This document shows positions 16,577-24,737 of a DNA stretch of 47,284 nucleotides, piece after piece; positions within the stretch are counted from its first letter, which is position 1, and the number at the start of each line of letters is the position of its first letter. Origin of the DNA: an uncultured Prevotellaceae bacterium (lineage in GTDB: Bacteria; Bacteroidota; Bacteroidia; Bacteroidales; Bacteroidaceae); assembly GCA_902762565.1 (NCBI GenBank), contig CACWOS010000040.1, forward strand, positions 1 through 47,284, read 5' to 3'. Both the position numbers and the translations under genes were made by a program. Under the pieces are notes generated by a model that was not told the origin of the DNA, made no database searches, and was given only the letters and a program-made list of their open reading frames with translations.

Positions 16577-17338
16577 ATGAGGATTCTTTATTGCATTTAT
16601 CAGATATTCATAGCCTTTCCCGTCACCATTCTGATGACGATATGGACGGCATTCCTTGTGGGTGTGGGCTGTGCTTTGGGCGATGGTCATTTCTGGGGCT
16701 ACTATCCTGGTCGCTGGTGGGCCCGCGCCATTACACGTGCCTTCTTGTTGCCCGTCACTGTCGAGGGACGTGAACATCTGGAGGCCAACCAGTCGTATGT
16801 CTTTGTTGCCAACCATCAGGGCGCTTTCGATATCTTCTTGATATATGGTTTCTTGGGACGTAACTTCAAGTGGATGATGAAGCATCAGTTGAAGAAGATA
16901 CCTTTTGTGGGTTATGCATGCACGAAATCGCACCAGATATTTGTTGACAAGCGAGGTCCCAGTAAGGTTCGTGCCACCTACGAGGCAGCGCGTCATATCC
17001 TTGAAACGGGCAATTGCAGTGTGGTCGTATTCCCTGAGGGAGCCCGTTCGTTTACAGGCCATATGGGCCTTTTCCGTAAGGGAGCCTTTGCCTTGGCTGA
17101 TGAGTTGCAACTGCCTGTGGTACCGCTTACCATCAATGGATCGTTCAACGTCATGCCACGTACCAAGGACTGGCATTTCGCCTCGTGGCATCCTCTGCGT
17201 CTCACCATCCATCAGCCCATTTATCCCGTTGGGCAGGGACCTGACAATGTGCAGGCCACTATGAGTCAGTCCTACGACAGCGTCATGTCTGCCCTTGTTC
17301 CTGAATATCAGGGCTACGTTGAGAATCCAGACCAGTAG
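16577..17338 (+). CDS. 1-acyl-sn-glycerol-3-phosphate acyltransferase (PlsC family)
   Basis: The 253-residue membrane protein has two N-terminal hydrophobic segments and the acyltransferase motifs NHQGAFD (HX4D, near residue 77), VDKRGPSKVRAT, and PEGARS (near residue 154), then VPLTING. It transfers an acyl chain to lysophosphatidate at the inner membrane. The ATG at 16577 is used rather than a TTG at 16559. It sits 14 bases after the phosphoesterase gene, so the two are probably one transcript. Confidence 0.92.
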   Translation: MRILYCIYQIFIAFPVTILMTIWTAFLVGVGCALGDGHFWGYYPGRWWARAITRAFLLPVTVEGREHLEANQSYVFVANHQGAFDIFLIYGFLGRNFKWMMKHQLKKIPFVGYACTKSHQIFVDKRGPSKVRATYEAARHILETGNCSVVVFPEGARSFTGHMGLFRKGAFALADELQLPVVPLTINGSFNVMPRTKDWHFASWHPLRLTIHQPIYPVGQGPDNVQATMSQSYDSVMSALVPEYQGYVENPDQ

Positions 17339-17366
17339 GGTAAAGAAACTTAAAACGAATACGATT

Positions 17367-18179
17367 ATGAAACCCAAATGGCTTGAGAAAGAAAGACTAT
17401 ACAAAATAATGTTTGAGTCGGACACGCCAAATGGACGTGCCTTCGATATTGTCTTAATGGTCATGATCTCGCTCAGCATTCTCATATCCTTTGTCGAGAC
17501 CATACCATCGCTGGCTCATGCCTTTCAGCTCACGCTGGAGATATTGGAATATTTGCTGACCTTCTTCTTTACCGTTGAGTACATTGCTCGTATCTATTGC
17601 TCGCCACGCCCTAGGGACTATGTGTTGAGCTTCTTTGGTGTGATAGACCTCTTGGCTACATTGCCACCTTATCTTTCCTATTTCCTGCCCAATGCGCGCT
17701 ACATGCTGTTGTTCCGTACGTTCCGCTTCATCCGCATCTTCCGCATCCTCAAGTTGTTCTCCCTTATCAACGAAGGCTACATTCTGATGTACTCGCTCAG
17801 GAAGAGTCTCAACAAGATATCCGTCTATTTCCTGTTTGTGCTCATTCTGGTCACCTGTCTAGGTACGCTGATGTACATGGTTGAAAGCGGACATCCCGAT
17901 ACGAAATTCACCGATTTGGCCACATCTGTCTATTGGGCCATCGTCACCATGACCACCGTTGGTTATGGCGATATCACACCCGTCACTCCCATTGGCCGTC
18001 TGCTCTCGGCTTTCGTCATGCTGTTGGGCTACACCATCATTGCCGTACCCACAGGCATCGTCACTGCCACCATTATCGACGAGACCAAAGAGAAACCTAA
18101 GGACGGACGCTGTCCACGTTGTGGCGAGAAGATACGAGAAAAAGACCGTTACTGCTCACACTGCGGAGAAAAACTGTGA
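17367..18179 (+). CDS. Voltage-gated potassium channel with C-terminal zinc ribbon
   Basis: The 270-residue protein is a six-segment ion channel: S1-S3, an Arg-rich S4 (LFRTFRFIRIFRILKLF), and a pore with selectivity filter TTVGYGD (about residue 195). The gating helix follows (AVPTGIVTATI). The last 23 residues, CPRCGEKIREKDRYCSHCGEKL, form a two-CxxC zinc ribbon, an unusual addition to a Kv-type channel. The ATG at 17367 is chosen because the upstream extension overlaps the acyltransferase gene. The 3' end overlaps the convergent transporter gene by 31 bases. Confidence 0.92.
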   Translation: MKPKWLEKERLYKIMFESDTPNGRAFDIVLMVMISLSILISFVETIPSLAHAFQLTLEILEYLLTFFFTVEYIARIYCSPRPRDYVLSFFGVIDLLATLPPYLSYFLPNARYMLLFRTFRFIRIFRILKLFSLINEGYILMYSLRKSLNKISVYFLFVLILVTCLGTLMYMVESGHPDTKFTDLATSVYWAIVTMTTVGYGDITPVTPIGRLLSAFVMLLGYTIIAVPTGIVTATIIDETKEKPKDGRCPRCGEKIREKDRYCSHCGEKL

Positions 18180-19108
18180 TTCTTTTTTATTTGGAGTTGG
18201 TAAAGCTTGGCGGCGAGGGCACCGCTAATGTTATGCCATACGCTGAACACGGCACCAGGAATGGTGGCCAAAGGGTAGGCGGCGAAATGGAGTACGGCCA
18301 GCGATGAGGCGAGGCCGGAGTTCTGCATACCGACCTCGATGCTGAGTGCCACACGTTTGGGACGCTGCAGACGTAGCAGGCGACCAATGAGGTAGCCAAC
18401 GGAAAGACCAAGAAGATTGTGAGCCATGACGACGAGGATGACCATAAGGCCGCCAACGAGCAGGCGGTCGGCATTATGAGACACGATGATGCCTACCACT
18501 AGGGCGATGACAACGGACGAGAAGGCGGGCAGATAGGGTGTGACGGCCTTGGTCAGTTGTGGCAGGAAGCGCTGGCACAGCAATCCCACAATGATTGGAG
18601 CGATAACCACATAGACAATGCTCTGCAGCATGCCTAAGGTGTCAACATCGACCATAGTGCCTGCCATGAGCCATACCAACAGAGGCGTGAGCAAGGGGGC
18701 GAGCAGGGTAGAGGTGGCCGTCATGCCTACGGAGAGAGCCAGGTCGCCCTTGGCCAGATAGGTGATGACGTTAGAGGCTGTTCCACCAGGACAGCAGCCA
18801 ACAAGGATGACACCGAGGGCCAGTTCCTTGGGCAGCGAGAAGGCCCATGTGAGTCCGAAGGCCAAGAGGGGCATGACGGTGAACTGTGCCAGACAACCGA
18901 TGAGGATGTCCTTGGGGCGACTTAATACAATCTTGAAGTCGTGGGGCGAGAGGGTGAGACCCATGCCGAACATGATGACGCCCAACATGGGATTGATGGC
19001 CCATGTGTCAATCCAAAGGAACGATGCTGGCCAAAGCAACGATACAACTGCCACGGCCAGCACCATCAAGCCCATCCAGCGGGCTATAAAATCACATAAT
19101 GTCTTCAT
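18149..19108 (-). CDS. Bile acid:sodium symporter (BASS) family transporter
   Basis: The 319-residue protein has about nine to ten membrane segments with family signatures: MFGMGLTLSPHDFKIVLSRPKD, LGVILVGCCPGGTASNVITYLAKGD (core crossover helix with the Na+-site region) and SIEVGMQNSGLASSLA. These transporters co-import organic anions with sodium; substrate unknown. The ATG at 19108 overlaps the stop of the upstream glycosyltransferase gene (ATGA), so they are coupled. Its stop lies inside the channel gene read on the other strand. Confidence 0.92.
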   Translation of the reverse strand: MKTLCDFIARWMGLMVLAVAVVSLLWPASFLWIDTWAINPMLGVIMFGMGLTLSPHDFKIVLSRPKDILIGCLAQFTVMPLLAFGLTWAFSLPKELALGVILVGCCPGGTASNVITYLAKGDLALSVGMTATSTLLAPLLTPLLVWLMAGTMVDVDTLGMLQSIVYVVIAPIIVGLLCQRFLPQLTKAVTPYLPAFSSVVIALVVGIIVSHNADRLLVGGLMVILVVMAHNLLGLSVGYLIGRLLRLQRPKRVALSIEVGMQNSGLASSLAVLHFAAYPLATIPGAVFSVWHNISGALAAKLYQLQIKKNHSFSPQCEQ

Positions 19109-19860
19109 TCTACTATCTTTGGATACTTGCGTGTCCAACCGTCCCAGCGCAGGCGCATGACACCGAAGAAGGCCTCGCCAAAGATGCCGCCTGACATCTT
19201 TGAAACACCCTCGCGACGATTGACGAAGATGACGGGAACCTCCTTGATCTTAAAGCCAATCTTATAGGCGGTGAACTTCATCTCAATCTGGAAGCCGTAG
19301 CCCTTAAAACGCACCTTGTCGAGTTCGATAGTCTTCAGCACACGACGCTTATAACACTTGAAACCAGCGGTGGTGTCGTGAACTTTGAAACCTGTGACGA
19401 TGCGCACGTATTTCGAAGCGAAATAGGACATGAGCACACGACCAATGGGCCAGTTGACAACATTGACGCCAGAGACATAACGCGAGCCGATAGCGACATC
19501 GTAACCCTCATCAGCACAAGCGGAATACAGTCGAGGTAGGTCGTTGGGGTCGTGGCTGAAGTCGGCATCCATCTCGAAGATATAGCCGTAGTCGCGCTCT
19601 AATGCCCACTTGAACCCCGTGATATAAGCGGTGCCGAGGCCAAGCTTTCCGCTGCGCTCGAGGATGAATAGCCGATCGGCAAATTCCTCTTGTGCCATCA
19701 TACCTTTGACGATAGCTGCAGTTCCGTCTGGTGAACCGTCATCAATGACCAGGATATGAAAACACTTCTCCAGTCCGAAGACGGCCCGGATAATCTTCTC
19801 GATGTTCTCTTTCTCGTTATACGTGGGTATGATAACGATACTATCGCTTATGTGCGTCAT
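19105..19860 (-). CDS. Polyprenol-phosphate mannosyl/glycosyltransferase (GT2, DPM1-like)
   Basis: The 251-residue protein is a GT-A glycosyltransferase: IIPTYNEKENIEKII, VIDDGSPDGTA, EMDADFSHDP (DxD-like metal site) and IGSRYVSG match bacterial dolichol-phosphate-mannose synthase-like enzymes. It transfers a sugar from a nucleotide to polyprenyl phosphate at the cytoplasmic face of the membrane. No C-terminal membrane domain is present, as in the soluble DPM1 type. Upstream is a TAACTTTG box (19895-19888). Confidence 0.9.
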   Translation of the reverse strand: MTHISDSIVIIPTYNEKENIEKIIRAVFGLEKCFHILVIDDGSPDGTAAIVKGMMAQEEFADRLFILERSGKLGLGTAYITGFKWALERDYGYIFEMDADFSHDPNDLPRLYSACADEGYDVAIGSRYVSGVNVVNWPIGRVLMSYFASKYVRIVTGFKVHDTTAGFKCYKRRVLKTIELDKVRFKGYGFQIEMKFTAYKIGFKIKEVPVIFVNRREGVSKMSGGIFGEAFFGVMRLRWDGWTRKYPKIVE

Positions 19861-19887
19861 TTTTATATATTGCTTTTATTTTTGCTG

Positions 19888-19895
19888 CAAAGTTA
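19888..19895 (-). promoter_or_regulatory. -7 box of the GT2 / BASS operon
   Basis: TAACTTTG on the minus strand, 27 bases before the ATG at 19860. No clear TTG at the standard distance. A heptamer tract (ATTCACT) at 19936-19961 lies upstream. Confidence 0.5.
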
Positions 19896-19984
19896 TAAAA
19901 TTATTGAGAATAATCTCATTGCTGAAGCAATTTTTTCACTATTCACTATTCACTTTTCACTTTATTTTGTAATTTTGGAAGAAA

Positions 19985-20137
19985 AAGCAATCTTTCTAAT
20001 AAATAAAGTCAGTTCGGGGGATTGAGAAATGTGGCGGGTTACGATTTGGAGACCGTTCTCAATTCCACGTTCTGCATCAAATTGCTTTCAAAGAACTCCT
20101 GACTCCAACCCACCAGCCGTTACATGGATCTTTTGTC
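19985..20137 (-). ncRNA. Candidate structured small RNA
   Basis: No protein is encoded in 19861-20194, but a complete promoter points left (20143-20173) and the following 150 bases can fold. On the minus strand GGTGGGTT (20114-20107) pairs with AACCCGCC (20040-20033) and TTGGAG (20108-20103) with CTCCAA (20051-20046); inside, GTTCT (20096-20092) pairs with AGAAC (20073-20069). One pair is G-U on the minus strand but would be C-A on the plus strand, favouring this orientation. An 8-base alternative helix (20021-20028 with 20056-20063) competes with the outer stem. A 6S-like or Bacteroidales-1-type RNA is possible but I cannot confirm it. The 3' end is uncertain. Confidence 0.5.
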
Positions 20138-20142
20138 GGATG

Positions 20143-20173
20143 CAAAGGTACGATAATTATTTGAAATCACCAA
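20143..20173 (-). promoter_or_regulatory. Promoter of the candidate small RNA
   Basis: TACCTTTG (20150-20143) and TTG (20173-20171) on the minus strand with 20 bases between, a full-consensus promoter without an open reading frame behind it. Confidence 0.7.
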
Positions 20174-20194
20174 ATATCTTTCATTATTTCTACA

Positions 20195-20893
20195 TTATAA
20201 TGTCTGTAGCTTTACTCCTATCGACAAGCCGAGGATGTCCTTCAGTGGCACACTGCTGTCTTGGAACTTGGCGCGGATATAGAGGTCACAGGAACTGACT
20301 TCGTAGAACAACGTGACACTCTTGGCATACTTACGGCGGTTGCTGGGAATCTCCCATGTGATGTGCTGTCCGAGGGCGACATTCAGACGGAACTTGGTGG
20401 ACATGAACTCGTAGTATTTGTCTGGATAGCGACTGGGCTGGCTCTTCCAGAACTCATGGCCATAGACCGTGTTGACATAGAGGCTGGCGGTGAGTGGGCT
20501 TAGCGTCCAGCCGCGTTTCCATGCTGTTGCCGATGTGTCGTGCGGGCCTGTTATGGGCAGGTTCCAGGGTATGAAGTTCTCTTTCAGTGTCATCGTCAGT
20601 TTGCCACGAGTGCTTTGATGTTTGGGGATATAGCCCCAAAGCAGATGCGTTTCCCAGTGCTGACGGCCATAGCCCCAACCGATGCCCGCAGATAGAACAC
20701 CCATGTTGCCGGCATTCTGGATGACAAACTGATTGGGGATGAGCGAGGCCCATCGGCGCTGACGCAGTTCGACACGATGTCTGTAGGTGGCGTTTTCCTG
20801 ATTGACGACGTTGATACTATCTTGTGCAAACACAGCAACCACCTGCACCAACAGACAGATATTAATAACGAATCTGTTCCATCTCATAGCCAT
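20195..20893 (-). CDS. Predicted outer-membrane beta-barrel protein, function unknown
   Basis: The 232-residue product has a signal peptide ending near VVAVFAQ and a mature region of alternating hydrophobic and polar residues with many Trp and Tyr (GIGWGYGRQHWETHLLWGYIP, LYVNTVYGHEFW), ending in a strand with a hydrophobic C-terminal residue, as in small outer-membrane barrels. I do not recognise a named family. The start may be 20893 or 20887 (MRWNRF). It overlaps the upstream phosphoesterase gene by about 30 bases, placing it third in an operon starting at 21904. Confidence 0.7.
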   Translation of the reverse strand: MAMRWNRFVINICLLVQVVAVFAQDSINVVNQENATYRHRVELRQRRWASLIPNQFVIQNAGNMGVLSAGIGWGYGRQHWETHLLWGYIPKHQSTRGKLTMTLKENFIPWNLPITGPHDTSATAWKRGWTLSPLTASLYVNTVYGHEFWKSQPSRYPDKYYEFMSTKFRLNVALGQHITWEIPSNRRKYAKSVTLFYEVSSCDLYIRAKFQDSSVPLKDILGLSIGVKLQTL

Positions 20894-21689
20894 CAGGGGT
20901 TATAGTCATGATACGATAGTTACGATGCTCGGCGCAGTCGATGCCCCAAAAGACAACGGTGCGCACCGATTGTCTAAGGTCATCATCATAGAGGCTGCCA
21001 ACGTCATCCCCGTGACAATGTCCATAGACGCAGCACATCAGCCCAGGGAAGAAGTCGAGGTAACGACGGAACGCCTTGCACACATTATTATTAAACTGGT
21101 CGCTGTAGGGTGGTGCATGCATCACGATAACGGTGCGGTCAAAACGCGCAGAGTCTCGAGTCGTTTCCTCTTCCATGAAGTCGAAGTTAGGCACAGCAGC
21201 CATATAGTCGTACTCTGTGGCATTGGTGTTCAGGCAAACGAACTTCACACGGGCTGCAATAAACGAGAAGTCCATCTTGCCATACATTACGCTATACGTC
21301 TGGTCACCTGTACCGAGGAAGTCGTGATTTCCTATCAGTGCCACATACGGCATACGAAGACCATTCAAAATGTCACGCGACCACTCAAACTCCTTCGTTG
21401 TCCCCGTATCCGTCAGGTCGCCACAATGCACGACGAAATCGACGTTCATATGGTTTACGTCTGCCACCTCGTCTCGTGCATCTGAGTGCCACAGATGCGT
21501 GTCGCTGATGAAAGCGATACGCAGTGTATCATTGTCTGTAAAAGCCTCTTCTATTCTGGCCATATTCTTCGTGTTCAGATTGTGCTCTCCTTTGATATGC
21601 ACATCGTAGGGGTGCGTCTGAAACACATCGTCGCATGATGCCAGAAGGACGATGGATAGCAGTGGAGAATATAGATTCCTATACCGCAT
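20862..21689 (-). CDS. Metallophosphoesterase lipoprotein
   Basis: The 275-residue protein has a lipoprotein signal (SIVLLASCDD) and a calcineurin-like phosphoesterase domain with ISDTHLWH, HCGDLTDTG, IGNHDFLG, VMHAPP and YGHCHGDD. It should act in the periplasm or at the outer membrane; substrate unknown. The ATG at 21689 overlaps the TGA of the preceding gene by one base (TGATG); a TTG one codon upstream is less likely. It belongs to the three-gene operon whose promoter carries the shared 15-base element. Confidence 0.88.
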   Translation of the reverse strand: MRYRNLYSPLLSIVLLASCDDVFQTHPYDVHIKGEHNLNTKNMARIEEAFTDNDTLRIAFISDTHLWHSDARDEVADVNHMNVDFVVHCGDLTDTGTTKEFEWSRDILNGLRMPYVALIGNHDFLGTGDQTYSVMYGKMDFSFIAARVKFVCLNTNATEYDYMAAVPNFDFMEEETTRDSARFDRTVIVMHAPPYSDQFNNNVCKAFRRYLDFFPGLMCCVYGHCHGDDVGSLYDDDLRQSVRTVVFWGIDCAEHRNYRIMTITPDGYEMEQIRY

Positions 21690-21904
21690 CAATAGTACTT
21701 CTCTTGATACACATACAGCGAGACCACTCCGTTCTGCTCCTGGAAATCCAGTTTGTCCTCACGGGCCAACCATCCCAAGGCACTGTAAGCCGACTCCGTG
21801 TCAAGTCCCGTTGTCTCTATTAAGTCATCGAACGACATGGCTCCATTAGCATGTAATGTCTGCCAGACCAGTCCTGCATTTGTTCCAATTTCTTCTTTGT
21901 TCAT
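21689..21904 (-). CDS. DUF2582-type winged-helix protein
   Basis: The 71-residue protein is a small winged helix: GTNAGLVWQTLHANGAMSFDDLIETTGLDTESAYSALGWLAREDKL, then a beta wing ending QNGVVSLYV. It fits the DUF2582 family of unknown role. Its length and fold would suit a DNA-binding regulator, and its own promoter carries the element shared by seven promoters of this locus, so it is one of two candidates for the regulator. The ATG at 21904 is chosen because the longer open frame contains the promoter. Confidence 0.85.
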   Translation of the reverse strand: MNKEEIGTNAGLVWQTLHANGAMSFDDLIETTGLDTESAYSALGWLAREDKLDFQEQNGVVSLYVYQEKYY

Positions 21905-21941
21905 AAGTCGTTGTATTTTAGTGAAACATTCTTTCTGAGTG

Positions 21942-21984
21942 CGAAGGTAGCGCAAAAAACACACACTTTGGTGTTCTGGACTTC
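21942..21984 (-). promoter_or_regulatory. Regulon promoter 1 (winged-helix operon)
   Basis: Minus strand: GAAGTCCAGAACACC (21984-21970) begins 39 bases upstream of the TTCG of a TACCTTCG -7 box (21949-21942). No TTG -33 box. The element is followed by an inverted half site (AACA-N6-TGTG). Confidence 0.7.
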
Positions 21985-22034
21985 CTGAAAGATGCCATTC
22001 TTCGGGCGTACTTCTCGTTGGGTACAATTAAGCC

Positions 22035-22077
22035 GAAATCTGCGACAGCCAAGTGTCGCAAATTGTCGCTACTTTTG
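22035..22077 (+). promoter_or_regulatory. Regulon promoter 2 (tolC-hlyD)
   Basis: GAAATCTGCGACAGC (22035-22049) begins 39 bases before the TTTG of TACTTTTG (22070-22077). It contains the perfect inverted repeat TGCGACA-N6-TGTCGCA (22041-22060). The start codon at 22086 is 8 bases past the -7 box. Confidence 0.7.
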
Positions 22078-22085
22078 CAGCCGAT

Positions 22086-23552
22086 ATGAAAAGATTGAAT
22101 AGATGTATAAGTTTAGCATGGCTTGTGGCAGTGACGATGCCTGTCGGCGCACAAAGGCTACGGGTAGGCGAGCCTGCTGGCTCGGGAATGAGGCTACTGA
22201 CTTTGGACAGTTGTCGGGCGATGGCGTTGCAGAATAACAAGCAGATGCAGATATCAAGAACCAAGCAGGAGGTGGCGGCAGACGTCCGACGTTCGGCACG
22301 TACCAAATACTTGCCTCATGTCAATGCCATCGGTGCATACGAACACACGAGCAAAGAAGTTTCGCTGCTGAGTGACGAGCAGAAGACTGCGTTGTCGAAT
22401 CTTGGCTCGGCGGTTGCTCCAGGCGTTCAGGAACTGACGGGCCTCAATGCATCTAACCTTGCCCCGCTGATGAACGCCAAGGGGCAAGACTTGGTGGATG
22501 CCCTGCGCACTGACTCGCGAAACATCTTTGCTGGCTCGGTCCTGTTGACACAACCTATTTATATGGGTGGTGCTATCGTTGCGGCCAACAAGATGGCAGA
22601 CCTGAGTGAGCAGATGACGGCCAACCAGACAGAGCAGCAGCGGCAACAGACCATCTACGATGTGGATCAAGCCTACTGGCAGGTGGTGTCGCTGACGCAC
22701 AAGAAGCGTCTGGCTGAGAGTTATCTCCAACTGGTGAGGCAACTGGAAAGTGATGTCAGTCGGATGGTCATCGAGGGTGTAGCCACCCGCAGTGACCTGC
22801 TCAGCGTCGGCGTGAAGGTAAACGAGGCCGAGATGAATGTCACCAAGGTCAACGACGGACTGGTGCTCTCGAAAATGCTACTCTGCCAGCGCATAGGGCT
22901 GCCCGTCAGCGATCAGATTACGTTGACAGACGAAAGTAGTCAAGAAATTGTCGCGACGGAAGAGACGGCACTCACTCCGAATGTTACTCTGGCCATGAAC
23001 CTGCGTCCCGAACTCCGAATGCTCCTAAATACGGTAGACATTTCTAAGCAGTCCACCCGCCTGCTCCGTGCTACTGGTCTGCCACAAATAGCCCTGACAG
23101 GCGGCTATGCGGTGAGCAATCCCAACGTGCTGAACGGCTTCGAAAAGAAGTTCGACGGCTTTTGGCATATCGGTATCGTCGCCAGAGTACCCATCTGGAA
23201 CTGGGGCGACGTAAGATATAAGGTACGCGCATCAAAGGGAGCCACCGCCATTGCCTCTCTCGAACTGGAAGAGGCCCGCGAGAAGATAGAACTGCAAGTT
23301 AGCCAGAACGCCTTCCGCGTGGATGAAGCCTACAAGCGGTTGGCTATGGCCCGCAGCGACATCCGTCATGCCGACGAGAACCTGCGCACCGCCAACCTGG
23401 GTTTCAAGGAGGGGGTCATCTCGACAACCGCCGTTATGGAGGCGCAGACAGCCTGGCTTCAGGCGCAGTCGCAGCAGATTGATGCTGAAATCGATGTCCG
23501 CCTCTCGCAAACCGATTTGCAGAAAGCGCTTGGTGTCTTAAGTGAAAAGTGA
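22086..23552 (+). CDS. TolC-family outer-membrane efflux protein
   Basis: The 488-residue product has a signal peptide (ISLAWLVAVTMPVGAQ) and the repeated coiled-coil structure of TolC proteins, with RTKYLPHVNAIGAYEH, VLLTQPIYMGGAIVAANKMAD, the second-repeat RVPIWNWGDVRYKVRASKG, and the C-terminal NLGFKEGVISTTAVMEAQTAWLQAQSQ. It forms the outer-membrane channel of a type I or tripartite exporter. The ATG at 22086 is used; an earlier GTG would lie upstream of the promoter. HlyD follows 139 bases later. Confidence 0.93.
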   Translation: MKRLNRCISLAWLVAVTMPVGAQRLRVGEPAGSGMRLLTLDSCRAMALQNNKQMQISRTKQEVAADVRRSARTKYLPHVNAIGAYEHTSKEVSLLSDEQKTALSNLGSAVAPGVQELTGLNASNLAPLMNAKGQDLVDALRTDSRNIFAGSVLLTQPIYMGGAIVAANKMADLSEQMTANQTEQQRQQTIYDVDQAYWQVVSLTHKKRLAESYLQLVRQLESDVSRMVIEGVATRSDLLSVGVKVNEAEMNVTKVNDGLVLSKMLLCQRIGLPVSDQITLTDESSQEIVATEETALTPNVTLAMNLRPELRMLLNTVDISKQSTRLLRATGLPQIALTGGYAVSNPNVLNGFEKKFDGFWHIGIVARVPIWNWGDVRYKVRASKGATAIASLELEEAREKIELQVSQNAFRVDEAYKRLAMARSDIRHADENLRTANLGFKEGVISTTAVMEAQTAWLQAQSQQIDAEIDVRLSQTDLQKALGVLSEK

Positions 23553-23691
23553 ACTTTTGGAGCAGCGAGAGCCATCAAGCTTGCTTGTTTGGCCGAGTCG
23601 TGACAAAAGTCAACGAAGTTAAGAGTGAAAAGTGAAAAATTTGCTACCGCTCTATGTAATCATAAAGTTCAAAATTCAAAGTTCAAATATT
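23553..23691. repeat. Heptamer repeats between tolC and hlyD
   Basis: The spacer carries AGTGAAA copies at its start (about 23540-23552) and again at 23622-23638, then the 13-mer AATTTGCTACCGC (23638-23650), also present at 33430-33442, then AAAGTTC/AAAATTC heptamers (23665-23687) up to the hlyD start. Confidence 0.7.
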
Positions 23692-24675
23692 ATGTCAAAA
23701 GCAAATCAGCATAGCACAATTCTGCTTTCCATAGCAGGCTTTGCAGTCATCATCGCCGTAGTCGTCGTGGTAGGATTGTTCCAGTCGTCCGGCGACAAGG
23801 ACGTCATTCAGGGACAAGTCGAAGTAACCGAGTATCGCGTGTCGAGCAAAGTGGCCGGGCGCATCGTGGAACTGCGGGTGCAGGAGGGCGACTACGTCCA
23901 TGTGGGCGACACGCTGGCCATCCTCGATGTGCCCGAGGTACAGGCCAAGATGCAGCAGGCACAGAGTGCCGAGGAGGCAGCGGCAGCCATGGAGCGCAAG
24001 GCCCTCAACGGCACCCGTCAGGAGCAGATACAGTCAACCCATAGCGTGCTGCAGCAGGCGCAGGCCTCTTTCGACATTGCCGAGAAGTCCTACCGCCGCA
24101 TCCAGCATCTCTTCGACGAGGGTGTCATGTCGGCCCAGAAGCGCGACGAGGCCTACGCCCACTACCGCGCCGCCGAGGCTCAGATGCATGCCGCTCAGAG
24201 CCAGTATGACATGGCGGTGAACGGTGCCCGCCGCGAGGACAAGGACGCCGCCACGGCACAGGTCAGCCGTGCCCGTGGAGCCGTCGATGAGGTGGGCAGT
24301 TACGTCCGCGAGACGGTGCAGACGGCACAGATGGAGGGTGAAGTCACCGATGTCTATCCCAAACTCGGCGAACTCGTCGGCACCGGCTCGCCCATCATGT
24401 CGATAGCCGTCATGAGCGACCTCTACGGCACGTTCAACATGCGCGAAGACCAACTCCACGGCATCACCGTCGGCTCAGACATCTCCGCCTTTGTCCCCTC
24501 CTTCAACAAGGAGATCCGTATGCGCGTCTATTATCTGAAAGACCAAGGCACCTACGCCGTCTGGAAGGCCACCAAGGCCAACGGCGGCTACGACCTGAAG
24601 ACCTTCGAGGTCAAGGCCCGCCCCATCGACCGCCCCGACGGTCTGCGGCCAGGCATGTCGCTGGTGCTTAGATAA
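23692..24675 (+). CDS. HlyD-family periplasmic adaptor
   Basis: The 327-residue membrane-fusion protein has one N-terminal membrane segment (ILLSIAGFAVIIAVVVVVGLF), a biotinyl-lipoyl-like half motif (VSSKVAGRIVELRVQEGDYVHVGDTLAIL), a coiled-coil hairpin (residues about 80-195) and the second lipoyl half (MEGEVTDVYPKLGELVGTGSPIMSI). It bridges an inner-membrane transporter and TolC. No permease follows directly; two ABC-2 permease genes with the same promoter element lie 17.6 kb downstream. The ATG at 23692 precedes a proper membrane anchor. Confidence 0.92.
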   Translation: MSKANQHSTILLSIAGFAVIIAVVVVVGLFQSSGDKDVIQGQVEVTEYRVSSKVAGRIVELRVQEGDYVHVGDTLAILDVPEVQAKMQQAQSAEEAAAAMERKALNGTRQEQIQSTHSVLQQAQASFDIAEKSYRRIQHLFDEGVMSAQKRDEAYAHYRAAEAQMHAAQSQYDMAVNGARREDKDAATAQVSRARGAVDEVGSYVRETVQTAQMEGEVTDVYPKLGELVGTGSPIMSIAVMSDLYGTFNMREDQLHGITVGSDISAFVPSFNKEIRMRVYYLKDQGTYAVWKATKANGGYDLKTFEVKARPIDRPDGLRPGMSLVLR

Positions 24676-24737
24676 AAAGCGGGAATTATATAATGAGTGG
24701 AATGCTTTTCGTTTACAGATGTGGAGAATCTATAAGG

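Noticed and set aside
19970-20137. Plus-strand orientation for the structured RNA, using TAATTTTG at 19970-19977
   Set aside because: The outer stem has a C-A mismatch on the plus strand but a G-U pair on the minus strand, and the minus promoter is the better match.
20029-20298. Open frame of 89 codons on the plus strand across the candidate small RNA
   Set aside because: It overlaps the end of the barrel-protein gene, has no family-like sequence and crosses the minus-strand promoter; the structured RNA explains the region better.
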